Of a DNA stretch of 64,000 nucleotides, positions 51,204 to 59,136 are shown in pieces. This DNA comes from Streptomyces seoulensis (GTDB taxonomy: Bacteria > Actinomycetota > Actinomycetes > Streptomycetales > Streptomycetaceae). The stretch spans positions 5,536,353 through 5,600,352 of the forward strand of contig CP054936.1 in assembly GCA_013364255.1 (NCBI GenBank). The letters run 5' to 3'. How positions within the stretch are numbered: position 1 is the stretch's first letter; each line of letters begins with the position of its first letter. The translations under genes were made by a program, and so were the position numbers. Under the pieces are notes generated by a model. The model was given only the letters and a program-made list of their open reading frames with translations. It made no database searches and was not told the origin of the DNA.

Positions 51204-51962
51204 ATGAGCGCGCGTGAGGGCCCCACCCTCATCACGTCCGTGCAGCGGGCGTTCCGGCTGATGGAGGCGGTCGGGGCCCATGAGGGCGGCGCACCGGCCA
51301 AGCAGCTGGCGCGGGAGACGGGGCTGGCCCCGGCGACGGCGTACCACCTGCTGCGGACCCTGGCGCACGACGGCTACGTGCGAAAGCTGGAGGACGGCTC
51401 GTTCGTGCTCGGCGAGAAGCTGGGCTCGCTGCACCACGTCAGCAGGGAACAGGCGCTGATCAGCAGGGTCCGCCCGATGCTGGGCGCGCTGCGCGACGAC
51501 CTGTCCGCGGCGGCGTACCTCACCTTCTACGAGGACGGCGAGATACGGGTGGCGGAGATCGTGGACGGACCGCGGGCGCCGCGCGCGGAGCTGTGGGTGG
51601 GGTTCGAGGACGCGGGCCACGCGACCGCGCTGGGCAAGTGCGTGCTGCGCGAGCTGGACGAGGAGGGGCGCGAGGAGTACCTGTCCCGGCACACCCTGGC
51701 GGACCTCACGCCCCGTACGGTCACCCGCCGCGACGAGCTGCTGAGCCGGCTGGCGGCGGCGTCCGACGCCCCGGCCGTCACCGACCTGGAGGAGTACTCC
51801 CTCGGCGTGGTCTGCGTAGCGGTGCCCGTGTACCGGGGGGAGACCCTGGGCTCGCTGGGCGTCTCGCTCCGGGCGGGCCGCGCCTCGAAGATCTCGGACG
51901 CCTCGGTACGGCTGCTGGCGGCGGCGAACCGGGTGACCAGGGGCCTGTCGCTCACTATCTGA
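51204..51962 (+). CDS. IclR family transcriptional regulator
   Basis: 252 residues. N-terminal winged HTH: LITSVQRAFRLMEAVGAHEG and TGLAPATAYHLLRTLAHDGY (~8-60), then the IclR effector domain with ALGKCVLREL near 135 and GVVCVAVPVYRGETLGSLGVS near 205. The ligand is unknown. ATG 51204 has GGAG four bases upstream; a start at 51174 is unlikely. It may control a neighbouring catabolic or biosynthetic gene. Confidence 0.9.
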   Translation: MSAREGPTLITSVQRAFRLMEAVGAHEGGAPAKQLARETGLAPATAYHLLRTLAHDGYVRKLEDGSFVLGEKLGSLHHVSREQALISRVRPMLGALRDDLSAAAYLTFYEDGEIRVAEIVDGPRAPRAELWVGFEDAGHATALGKCVLRELDEEGREEYLSRHTLADLTPRTVTRRDELLSRLAAASDAPAVTDLEEYSLGVVCVAVPVYRGETLGSLGVSLRAGRASKISDASVRLLAAANRVTRGLSLTI

Positions 51963-52053
51963 AACCCGCGCCCTTGCGGCGTGCGCCCGGAAAACCGTTC
52001 ACTGGACAAACCAGACACCAGGGGCGGGCGGCGAGAGAGGCAGAGGGCGAAGA

Positions 52054-52461
52054 GTGCGGACCCCCACACGGTTCAACCCGGAGAACGACACCCTCGGACA
52101 CCGTACGGCGAACGGCTGGACGGTCGTCAGCGTCACCGGAGAGGTGGACGTGTGTTCCGCCCCCGGCATCCGCGCGGCCGTCGTCCGCCTCATGGACGAG
52201 GGACACCGGCACTTCGTCCTCGACCTGTGCGGGGTGACGTTCCTGGACTCGATGGGCCTCGGCACGATCGTCGCGCTCACCAAGCGCCTCCGCCCGCACG
52301 GCGGCTCCCTGCTGCTGACCTGCGCGGACCCCCGCATCCTGCGGGTCTTCTCGATCGGCGGCCTGCGCACGGTCTACACCTTCTACCGCACCCCCGCGGA
52401 AGCGACCCGGAACGCCCCCCGGGGCAGCGGCCTGGAGGGCTGGCCGCACGTCCATCACTGA
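52054..52461 (+). CDS. STAS-domain anti-anti-sigma factor
   Basis: 135 residues. GWTVVSVTGEVDVCSAPGIR opens the domain and Ser66 in VTFLDSMGLG is the phosphorylatable residue. Such proteins bind anti-sigma kinases and free sigma factors under stress. Its partner is not next to it; the ATPase at 26337 is one remote candidate in the window. GTG start after GAGGG. Confidence 0.9.
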   Translation: MRTPTRFNPENDTLGHRTANGWTVVSVTGEVDVCSAPGIRAAVVRLMDEGHRHFVLDLCGVTFLDSMGLGTIVALTKRLRPHGGSLLLTCADPRILRVFSIGGLRTVYTFYRTPAEATRNAPRGSGLEGWPHVHH

Positions 52462-52505
52462 GCACCGGTGGACACCGCCGAGCACCCGTGGACACCGCCG
52501 AGCAC
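52460..52505. repeat. 20-bp tandem repeat beginning at the STAS stop codon
   Basis: GAGCACCGGTGGACACCGCC occurs at 52460 and 52480 (one mismatch), with a partial third copy. The first copy contains the last bases of the STAS stop codon. Confidence 0.82.
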
Positions 52506-52527
52506 GGGCAGGCGGCGGCGGGCCGCT

Positions 52528-53823
52528 TCAGCGCGGGGAGACGGGCCGCTGCCCGTCCTCGGCGAACGACGCCAGGAGTTCCCGGAACGAGTCGACCAGG
52601 TCCCGCCCCGCCCCGCCGGAGTACCGGCCGGCCGCGCAGTCCAGCATGCCGCGGACCTCGTCCCCGATCAGGAAGGTGTAGCAGAGGTCCGCCTTGCTCG
52701 TGCCGCTCTCCACGTAGCGCCGGCGCGCGGTGGCCCCGGGCAGCGCGTGCCGCTGGTCGGTAGCCTCGTCGACCACGACCAGCGTGCGGGCGAGGCGCAG
52801 CGACCCCGGCGTTCCGCGACGGCGGCTGAGCCGGGCGAGGTCCGCGGGAACGATCGCGCGGTGCCGCACCGCCTCCAGGGTCCGTGTCCTCACCTGGCGT
52901 ACGAGTGCGGCGAAGGGCTGACCGGCGTCGACCCGCAGCCGCAGCGGCAGCACCTTCAGCAGCGGGGCGACCATCCCGTCGCTCGCCCCGTCCCCGCGCC
53001 CGCTCACCGGCACGCCCACCACGAGTTCGGGCGCCCCGGTGGCGCGGTGCAGCTGCGCCGCGGCGGTCGCCGTCAGCACCGCGAACGGGGTGGCCCGCAG
53101 CGTCCGGCACAGCGCGCGCAGGCGCCGGCCCGAACCGTGCTCCTCGGGAAACGCGACGCGTCTGCCCAGCGGAGCGCGGCCGGCGTCGGATGCCGCGTCG
53201 CCGGGCACGGCCGTCGCCACCGTGTCGGGCAGGCTCCCCAGGGCCTGCTGCCAGTAGGCCCAGGCCGCGTCGTCGCGCGCCGCCGCCCGCTGCTGCCGCG
53301 CGAACGGACCGGGCTGAAGGAGCACCGGTCCCAGATCGGGGCGGCGCCCCTCGACGGCGGCGCCGTACAGCTCGACGAACTCCCGCTCCAGGGTGTGCAG
53401 GGCCCAGTCGTCGACGACGACGTGGTGCACCTGCACCGCGAGCAGGACGGTCTCCGCCTCCGGCTCGAACAGCGCGGCGCGCCAGGCCCCGGCGGAGAGG
53501 TCCATCGGACGGCTCACGAAGTCCCGCAACGCCCGGTCCACCGTCCCCGGCGAGCAGGCCGGGGAGGGGATCTCGGGGTCCCCGGCGGCCGGCTCCACGA
53601 TCTGCGCGGGCTCCTCGCCGGCCAGGACGAACCGGCTGCGCAGCGCGTCGTGGCGGGCCACCAGCGTCGCGAAGGCCCGGCGGACGGCGTCCCGGTCGAC
53701 GTCTCCGCGCAGTTCCAGGACCCAGGACTCCAGGTACGGGGAGGCGCCGCCGCGCACCATCTCATCCAGCCAGATCGTCTCCTGCTCGTACGTCATGGGA
53801 TACGTGCGCACGGTCACGGACAC
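52528..53823 (-). CDS. free-standing NRPS condensation protein
   Basis: 431 residues, condensation-domain fold. The active-site motif is H133-H134-VVV-D138-D139 instead of HHxxxDG: both histidines are kept and the Gly is Asp. Other landmarks are YEQETIWLDEM (C1-like), RHDALRSRFVL (C2), FVSRPMDLSAGAWRAALF (C2/C3), and LPLRLRVDAGQPFAALVRQV (C5-like). It would join the carrier-bound substrate to an acceptor. GTG 53823 has AGGAGG ~6 bp upstream and overlaps the adenylation gene by 62 bp. Confidence 0.87.
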   Translation of the reverse strand: MSVTVRTYPMTYEQETIWLDEMVRGGASPYLESWVLELRGDVDRDAVRRAFATLVARHDALRSRFVLAGEEPAQIVEPAAGDPEIPSPACSPGTVDRALRDFVSRPMDLSAGAWRAALFEPEAETVLLAVQVHHVVVDDWALHTLEREFVELYGAAVEGRRPDLGPVLLQPGPFARQQRAAARDDAAWAYWQQALGSLPDTVATAVPGDAASDAGRAPLGRRVAFPEEHGSGRRLRALCRTLRATPFAVLTATAAAQLHRATGAPELVVGVPVSGRGDGASDGMVAPLLKVLPLRLRVDAGQPFAALVRQVRTRTLEAVRHRAIVPADLARLSRRRGTPGSLRLARTLVVVDEATDQRHALPGATARRRYVESGTSKADLCYTFLIGDEVRGMLDCAAGRYSGGAGRDLVDSFRELLASFAEDGQRPVSPR

Positions 53824-55369
53824 CGCCCTCCTCTCCGGCGCGGCCGGGAGGCCGGGTACGGGGCCGGGGCGAGGCGACGACGCGGCGCAGCTCGGCCTGG
53901 TCCACCTTGCCGTTCTGGGTGAGCGGGAAGTGCTCCAGCCGGCGCAGCACGTGCGGCACCATGTTCGCCGGGAGCCGGCGCAGCAGCTCCGCCCGCATCG
54001 CGCGCTCGTCCGGCCCGTCCGCCGAGGCGGCGTAGCACAGGGCGAGGCCGGCCACCTGCTCGCCGGGCTCGGTCAGCGGCAGCACGACGCAGTCCCGCAC
54101 GCCCGCCAGCTCCCGGGCGGCGAACTCGATCTCGGCCGGCTCGATCCGGACGCCGCCCACCTTGACCTGCCGGTCGAGGCGGCCGCGGAAGTGCAGGGTC
54201 CCGCTCGCGTCGAAGAAGCCGAGGTCGCCCGTGCGGTAGACGCGGACCGGCCGGTCCTCGACGGTGACGGTCGGGAACTTCTCGGCGGTCAGTCCGTCGT
54301 GCCCGAGGTAGCCGACCGCCAGACCGTTCCCGGCGGCGACGACCTCGCCGAGCTGCCCCGTCCGGCACGGACGGCCGTCCTCGTCCAGGACGTACACCTC
54401 GGTGCCGGGCACCGGCCGGCCGACGGGGATGCCCTCCGGGGCGGCGCAGTCGGCGGGGGTGATCACATGGGTGGTGGTCAGCATGCAGTTCTCGGCGGGG
54501 CCGTAGCCGTTGCGCAGGTCGGTCTCGGGGAAGCGCTCCAGCACGGCGCGGATGTGGTGGGGCGACAGCTTCTCGCCGCCCACGATCAGCTGCCGGACGC
54601 CGTCGAAGCACTCCAGATCCTCGTCGACGAAGAGGTTGAACAGCGAGGACGTGAGGAACATGGTGTCCACGCCCGCGGTGCGGACCTGCTCGCGCAGCAT
54701 GCCGGGGAGCACCGGTGTGCGTGGGAACATCGCGACGGCGCCGCCGCTGGTGAGCTGCCCCCACACGTCGTAGGCGTGCATGTCCCACATGGGCGCGGCC
54801 GCCTGCGGCGAGACGTGCCCGGGGCCGAAGCCGGGCAGGCCGCCCGGCCGGAACATCCGGGTCACCGCGCGGTGCGGCACGACCACGCCCTTCGGCGTGC
54901 CGGTGGTGCCGGAGGTGAAGAAGATCATCGCGGGGTCGTCGCCCGACTGCGGCGCCGAGGCGAACTCCGGCGCGTCGGCGGCCACGTGGGCCACGTCCGC
55001 GACCTCGAAGACCGGGTACGGGCCCACCTCGCGGCCGCCCTCGGTCACCACCAGGCGGGCCGAGACCTGCTCCAGTACGGCGCCGACACGTCCGGCCGGC
55101 CAGGCCGGATCGATGTTGGCGTAGGCGGCGCCGCACTTGAGCACCGCGAGTTCCACCGCCACCTGGTGCGGCGCCCGGGACAGCAGCAGGGGCACGATCC
55201 GGCCGGGCCCCACCCCCCGCTCGGACAGCCGCGCCGCCAGGGCGTCCGAGATCCGGTCGAGGGCGGCGTAGGTGAGGACGACGTCGCGGTGGCGCAGGGC
55301 CGTCGCCTCCGGCCGGCTCCGTGCGTGCGCGCGGAACGCCGTGTGGATGAGCGGCGTGTCCTCGCTCAC
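53762..55369 (-). CDS. free-standing NRPS adenylation enzyme
   Basis: 535 residues, AMP-forming. A3 is FFTSGTTGTPKGVV, A5 NGYGPAENC, A7 YRTGDLGFFD, A8 GRLDRQVKVGGVRIEPAEIE and A10 NGKVDQ (catalytic Lys). The residue at the D235 position is Asp (WDMHAYDVWG), pointing to an alpha-amino acid. By hand alignment to GrsA the ten-residue code reads D-M-Y-S-I-G-G-M-L-K; I do not know its substrate. The start GTG overlaps the carrier-protein stop (GTGA). No MbtH-like protein is seen in the window. Confidence 0.92.
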   Translation of the reverse strand: MSEDTPLIHTAFRAHARSRPEATALRHRDVVLTYAALDRISDALAARLSERGVGPGRIVPLLLSRAPHQVAVELAVLKCGAAYANIDPAWPAGRVGAVLEQVSARLVVTEGGREVGPYPVFEVADVAHVAADAPEFASAPQSGDDPAMIFFTSGTTGTPKGVVVPHRAVTRMFRPGGLPGFGPGHVSPQAAAPMWDMHAYDVWGQLTSGGAVAMFPRTPVLPGMLREQVRTAGVDTMFLTSSLFNLFVDEDLECFDGVRQLIVGGEKLSPHHIRAVLERFPETDLRNGYGPAENCMLTTTHVITPADCAAPEGIPVGRPVPGTEVYVLDEDGRPCRTGQLGEVVAAGNGLAVGYLGHDGLTAEKFPTVTVEDRPVRVYRTGDLGFFDASGTLHFRGRLDRQVKVGGVRIEPAEIEFAARELAGVRDCVVLPLTEPGEQVAGLALCYAASADGPDERAMRAELLRRLPANMVPHVLRRLEHFPLTQNGKVDQAELRRVVASPRPRTRPPGRAGEEGGVRDRAHVSHDVRAGDDLAG

Positions 55370-55650
55370 CGGCCGTCCTCGCCCTCGGACTCCAGGTGGG
55401 CCACGAACTCCGACAGGACATCGTGGGTGAAGAGCCATTCGGGATACGCCGTGCGGCCCGTCCGCTGCTCGATCCGGGCGCAGATCCGTATCGCCTGGAG
55501 GGACGTGCCGCCGAGGTCGTAGAAGCTGTCGGACCGGCCCACCCGGTCGAAGGACAGCACGTCGGCGACGATCGCGGCGACGACCTGCTCCAGACCGTCG
55601 GCCGGAGCCTCGAACGCGGAGTCCACGACCTCTTCCCGGATACCGTTCAC
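55366..55650 (-). CDS. free-standing peptidyl carrier protein
   Basis: 94 residues. The phosphopantetheine site is Ser50 in YDLGGTSLQAI, the NRPS-type LGGxS form. It carries the activated amino acid as a thioester. Its start overlaps the thioesterase stop (GTGA) and its stop overlaps the adenylation start, so all three are coupled. The modifying phosphopantetheinyl transferase is not in the window. Confidence 0.95.
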   Translation of the reverse strand: MNGIREEVVDSAFEAPADGLEQVVAAIVADVLSFDRVGRSDSFYDLGGTSLQAIRICARIEQRTGRTAYPEWLFTHDVLSEFVAHLESEGEDGR

Positions 55651-56450
55651 CGGCTCAACTCCTCTTGTTGTGTGTCGACGTGGCCGGCCGATCCGCGGGC
55701 CGGCGAGACGCGGTCCGCGAGCGCCTCGGCCACCAGGGCGTGCACCCGCTCCGCGTGGGCGAACACGGCGAAGTGGCCGCCCTCCAGAACGTGGAGCCGG
55801 AACGGTCGCGTGGTGTGCTCGGCCCAGGCCGCCGTGTCCCGGGGCCCCGCCCCGCCGTCCTGCTCGCCGGCGAAGGCGGTGATCGGGATGTCGAGGGCGG
55901 GCTCCGTCCGGTGGTCGTAGACCTCGTTGACCGAGAAGTCCGCCGCCAGCACCGGCTGGAGGGCGGCCAGCAGGCCCTGCTGGGACAGGACGCTCTCGGG
56001 GGTGCCGCCGAGTCGGCGCAGCGTCTCGGTCAGTTCCGGCAGGCTCATGCCCGCCAGGTCGTGCCGGTCCAGCGGCAGGTGCGGCGCGGGTCTGCCCGAC
56101 ACGAAGAGGTGCGCCGGCCGCGGACCGCCGATGCGACGGAGCTGCCGCGCCGTCTCGAAGGCGCAGAGCGCGCCCGTGCTGTGGCCGAAGAGGGCGAACG
56201 GCCCCGTGATCACCTCGGCGATCTCGTCGGCGAGGGCGCGGGCCAGCGGCCGTACGTCGGTGAACGGCGGCTCGTCGCGCCGTCGCTCACGGCCGGGCGG
56301 CTGCACCGGGCACGCCGTCACGCCGGAGTGCTCCAGGCCCGTGGCCCACGCGCGGTAGGCGGAAGCGCCCGCACCGGCGTGCGGCAGGCACAGCAGCTCG
56401 ACGCCCCCGGCGGAGCGCCCGGGGAACGGGAACCAGGCCGTTCGCCGCAT
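55647..56450 (-). CDS. type II thioesterase
   Basis: 267 residues, alpha/beta hydrolase. Ser91 is in FALFGHSTGALCAF; the Asp is probably in TAFAGEQDG and the His in LEGGHFAVF. Opening FPGRSAGGVELLCLPHAGAG is characteristic of editing thioesterases of NRPS/PKS clusters (GrsT/RifR). It removes misprimed or stalled groups from the carrier. ATG 56450 has GAGGAG 8 bp upstream; the frame continues in-frame upstream through a 9-bp repeat. Confidence 0.93.
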   Translation of the reverse strand: MRRTAWFPFPGRSAGGVELLCLPHAGAGASAYRAWATGLEHSGVTACPVQPPGRERRRDEPPFTDVRPLARALADEIAEVITGPFALFGHSTGALCAFETARQLRRIGGPRPAHLFVSGRPAPHLPLDRHDLAGMSLPELTETLRRLGGTPESVLSQQGLLAALQPVLAADFSVNEVYDHRTEPALDIPITAFAGEQDGGAGPRDTAAWAEHTTRPFRLHVLEGGHFAVFAHAERVHALVAEALADRVSPARGSAGHVDTQQEELSR

Positions 56451-56467
56451 CCGATCGCTCCTCTTTT

Positions 56468-56518
56468 CGTCGGTGTCGTCGGTGTCGTCGGTGTCGTCGG
56501 TGTCGTCGGTGTCGTCGG
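56468..56518. repeat. 9-bp minisatellite in the thioesterase leader
   Basis: Five perfect CGTCGGTGT units plus a partial one, about 20 bp upstream of the thioesterase ATG. On the minus strand it is in frame with that gene and would code for Asp-Asp-Thr repeats if translation began earlier. Confidence 0.9.
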
Positions 56519-56965
56519 GTTCCTCGGCGTCCGAGGCGTCCGAGGTGTCGGTGTCCCGGGTGTCCCCGACGGCCTCTTCGACGGGATGCCGACGGGCCGA
56601 AGCGCGGCAGCCGCGCATCTCGCGGAGCCCTCGCCCGGCGCGCGGTCCCCGCACCGGGCGAGGCTCAACGCGCAGCGATGCTATGGACGTTGCGGGGAGG
56701 GACACAAGAGGTGACAGTGCTGCGCGGTTCCCGCATCATGCCGAGGTACCGGGGCCGGCGACCGGCCTCCGCCGCCCTGGTCCGCGGCCCTGGCGCACCG
56801 CCTTGGTCCACCGCCTTGGCCAACGCCCCGGGCCACCGTCCTGGGCCACCGCCCTGGCGCTGTCGTCCGTCCGATCGGCCCGGGCCGAGGGACGACAACT
56901 CCGACGGCCCTCTCCGGCCGCCGTCAGCACCGCTGCCACCTCACCACGCATGCTGGGAGCACCCC
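56519..56965. other. noncoding divergent promoter region with 13-bp repeats
   Basis: Holds the presumed promoters of the leftward thioesterase operon and the rightward aminotransferase. No gene is convincing. At 56796-56859 five imperfect 13-bp units of the form CACCGCCTTGG(T/C)C follow each other. No clear operator palindrome was found. Confidence 0.55.
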
Positions 56966-58021
56966 ATGACCGTGTCGACCACCGCCGAACCATCCAGCAG
57001 GTATCTGGCCGATCCGGGCCACGGCACCGCCTTCACCGACCACCTGGTGACGGCGCGCTGGTCCGCCGACACCGGCTGGCAGGACCTCGCCCTCGGCCCC
57101 CTGCGAGAGCTGTCCCTGCATCCCGGCACCAGTGCCCTGCACTACGGGCAGGCGGTGTTCGAGGGGCTCAAGGCCTTCGTCCAGCAGGACGGCGGCGTCG
57201 CCGTCTTCCGCCCGCGGGACAACGCGGCCCGCTTCGCCCGCTCGGCGGCCCGGCTGGCCATGCCGGTCCTGCCCGACGAGCTGTTCATGACGGCCCTCGA
57301 CCTCCTGGTACGGGCTGACGCGCCGTGGCTCACCGACAACCCGCAGCACGCGCTGTATGTGCGGCCGCTGATGTTCGCCAGCGAGGTCAACCTGCTCATG
57401 CGGGAGGCCACGGAGTTCACGTTCGTGCTCATGGCGTTCGTGGCCGCCGGATACTTCGGCGACGGGGCCGGCCCGGTGACGGTGATGATCGCCCGCGACC
57501 ACGCCCGGGCCCTGCCCGGCGGCACCGGTGACGTGAAGTGCGCCGCGAACTACGCCCCGACCCTGCTCACCCAGCGCCGCGCGCGGGAGGCCGGCTGCCA
57601 GCAGGTGGTCTGGCTCGACCCGGACGAGCGGCGCTGGGTGGAGGAACTGGGCGCCATGAACCTGTTCTTCGTGGTGGACGGCGCGCTCGTCACCCCCCGT
57701 CTCACCGGCAACTTCCTGCCCGGCATCACCCGCGACACCCTGCTCGCCCTGGCCGCCCGGGCCGGCTACGAGGTGCGGGAACGGCCCGTCTCGGTCGACG
57801 ACTGGCGGGAGGGATGCCGCAGCGGCGCCATCACCGAGACCTTCGCCTGCGGTACCGCCGCGACGGTCACCCCGATCGGCCGCGTCCGGGACGGCGACGG
57901 CGACTTCACCGTCGGCACCGGGAACGAGGGTCCGGTGACGGCCGCGCTGCGCACCGCGCTGCTCGACGCCCAGCACGGCCGCCTGCCCGACGTGTCCCAC
58001 TGGCTGCACCGGATCGACTAG
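56966..58021 (+). CDS. branched-chain-amino-acid aminotransferase family
   Basis: 351 residues, PLP fold IV. The Schiff-base Lys191 is in GGTGDVKCAANYAP; SALHYGQAVFEGLKAF near 56, MREATEFTFVL and ETFACGTAATVTPIG near 290 are BCAT signatures. IlvE-type enzymes interconvert Leu/Ile/Val and their 2-keto acids. Its position inside the NRPS cluster suggests it makes a non-standard amino acid or keto acid precursor rather than housekeeping branched-chain metabolism. ATG 56966 has GGGAG upstream. Confidence 0.88.
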   Translation: MTVSTTAEPSSRYLADPGHGTAFTDHLVTARWSADTGWQDLALGPLRELSLHPGTSALHYGQAVFEGLKAFVQQDGGVAVFRPRDNAARFARSAARLAMPVLPDELFMTALDLLVRADAPWLTDNPQHALYVRPLMFASEVNLLMREATEFTFVLMAFVAAGYFGDGAGPVTVMIARDHARALPGGTGDVKCAANYAPTLLTQRRAREAGCQQVVWLDPDERRWVEELGAMNLFFVVDGALVTPRLTGNFLPGITRDTLLALAARAGYEVRERPVSVDDWREGCRSGAITETFACGTAATVTPIGRVRDGDGDFTVGTGNEGPVTAALRTALLDAQHGRLPDVSHWLHRID

Positions 58022-58161
58022 CCGACCGCGCCTCCCGACCACACCTTCGGACCACACCCCCGACCACACCCGGCGGTCGCCTCCGCCGGACCGCACGCGC
58101 CACCCACGCCCGCCCACCGCACCGCACTCCACCTGTCGTCCGCACCCGCGAAGAAGGCCCC

Positions 58162-59001
58162 ATGGACATCTCCCCGGCTCCGGAGCCGCGCCCCGTCGGA
58201 ACGCTGGCCGGACGCGTGGCGCTGGTCACGGGGGCCGGGCGGGGGATCGGCCGGGCCTGCGCGCTCGCCCTGGCCCGTCGCGGCGCCGACCTCGTCCTGA
58301 CGGCGCGGTCCGACGCGGCCCTCGCCGAGGTCGGCGCGGTCCTCGCGCCGACGGGACGGGCCGTGCTCACCGTCGCCTGCGACCTGGCGGAACCCGGGGC
58401 GGCCGACGCGCTGCTCGGGCGGGCACACGCGCGCTTCCCGGCCGTCGACATCCTGGTCAACAACGCCGGCCGGTCGGGACCGCTGGGCCCCACCGCGCGG
58501 ATCGACCCGGCCGAGTGGGAAAGGACGCTGGCGCTCAACCTCACGGCGCCGGTGCGGCTCGGCAGACGGCTCCTGCCCGGCATGCTCGCCCGGGGCTGGG
58601 GGCGCATCGTGAACGTGACCTCCGGCGCCGCCGCCGGCTCCGGGCTGACCGGAGCGAACGCCTACTCCGTCAGCAAGGCGGGACTGGAGCACTTCACCCG
58701 CAACCTCGCCGCGGAGGTGGCGGGCACGGGGGTGCTGGTGAACACCGTGCGGCCGGGTGTGGTGGACACCTCCATGCAGGCCGGGATGCGGGCGCCGGGC
58801 AACGGCCTGGACGCCGCCACCCGGGCGGTCTTCACGGAGCTGGACGCCGGCGGCGCGCTGGCCCGGCCGGAGGCGGCCGGGGAGTTCCTCGCGGACGTCG
58901 TGCAGAGCGAGGTGTCCGGACGGACCCTCGACGCCCGGACCACGACACCGCACGACCTCGGCGTCCACGCACCGAAGCCCCCCACCACCGCCCCGCACTG
59001 A
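58162..59001 (+). CDS. short-chain dehydrogenase/reductase
   Basis: 279 residues, classical SDR: ALVTGAGRGIGRACALALAR for NAD(P), ILVNNAGRSGP, Ser in NVTSGAAAG and YSVSKAG (YxxxK). It resembles 3-ketoacyl-(ACP) reductases and could reduce a keto group on a precursor. ATG 58162 follows GAAGAAGG. It is 140 bp after the aminotransferase on the same strand and is followed by a repeat beginning at its stop codon. Confidence 0.9.
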   Translation: MDISPAPEPRPVGTLAGRVALVTGAGRGIGRACALALARRGADLVLTARSDAALAEVGAVLAPTGRAVLTVACDLAEPGAADALLGRAHARFPAVDILVNNAGRSGPLGPTARIDPAEWERTLALNLTAPVRLGRRLLPGMLARGWGRIVNVTSGAAAGSGLTGANAYSVSKAGLEHFTRNLAAEVAGTGVLVNTVRPGVVDTSMQAGMRAPGNGLDAATRAVFTELDAGGALARPEAAGEFLADVVQSEVSGRTLDARTTTPHDLGVHAPKPPTTAPH

Positions 59002-59061
59002 CCCCGGACCCTGCTGACCCCGGACCCTGCTGACCCCGGACCCTGCTGACCCCGGACCCCC
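58998..59061. repeat. 16-bp tandem repeat, four copies, at the SDR stop codon
   Basis: CTGACCCCGGACCCTG occurs four times in a row (the last differs at its end). The first copy contains the SDR stop codon TGA (58999-59001). The rest of 59062-59136 is CCCGAACCC-rich and noncoding. Confidence 0.93.
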
Positions 59062-59136
59062 ACTGCCCCGAGCCCGCACCTGACCCCGAACCCGAACCCG
59101 CCCCCTCAGAACACCCCGCACCGACCGCCGCGCCCC

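Noticed and set aside
52884..55522. Plus-strand frames opposite the condensation and adenylation genes
   Set aside because: They are antisense to intact NRPS motifs and are Arg/Pro/Gly low complexity.
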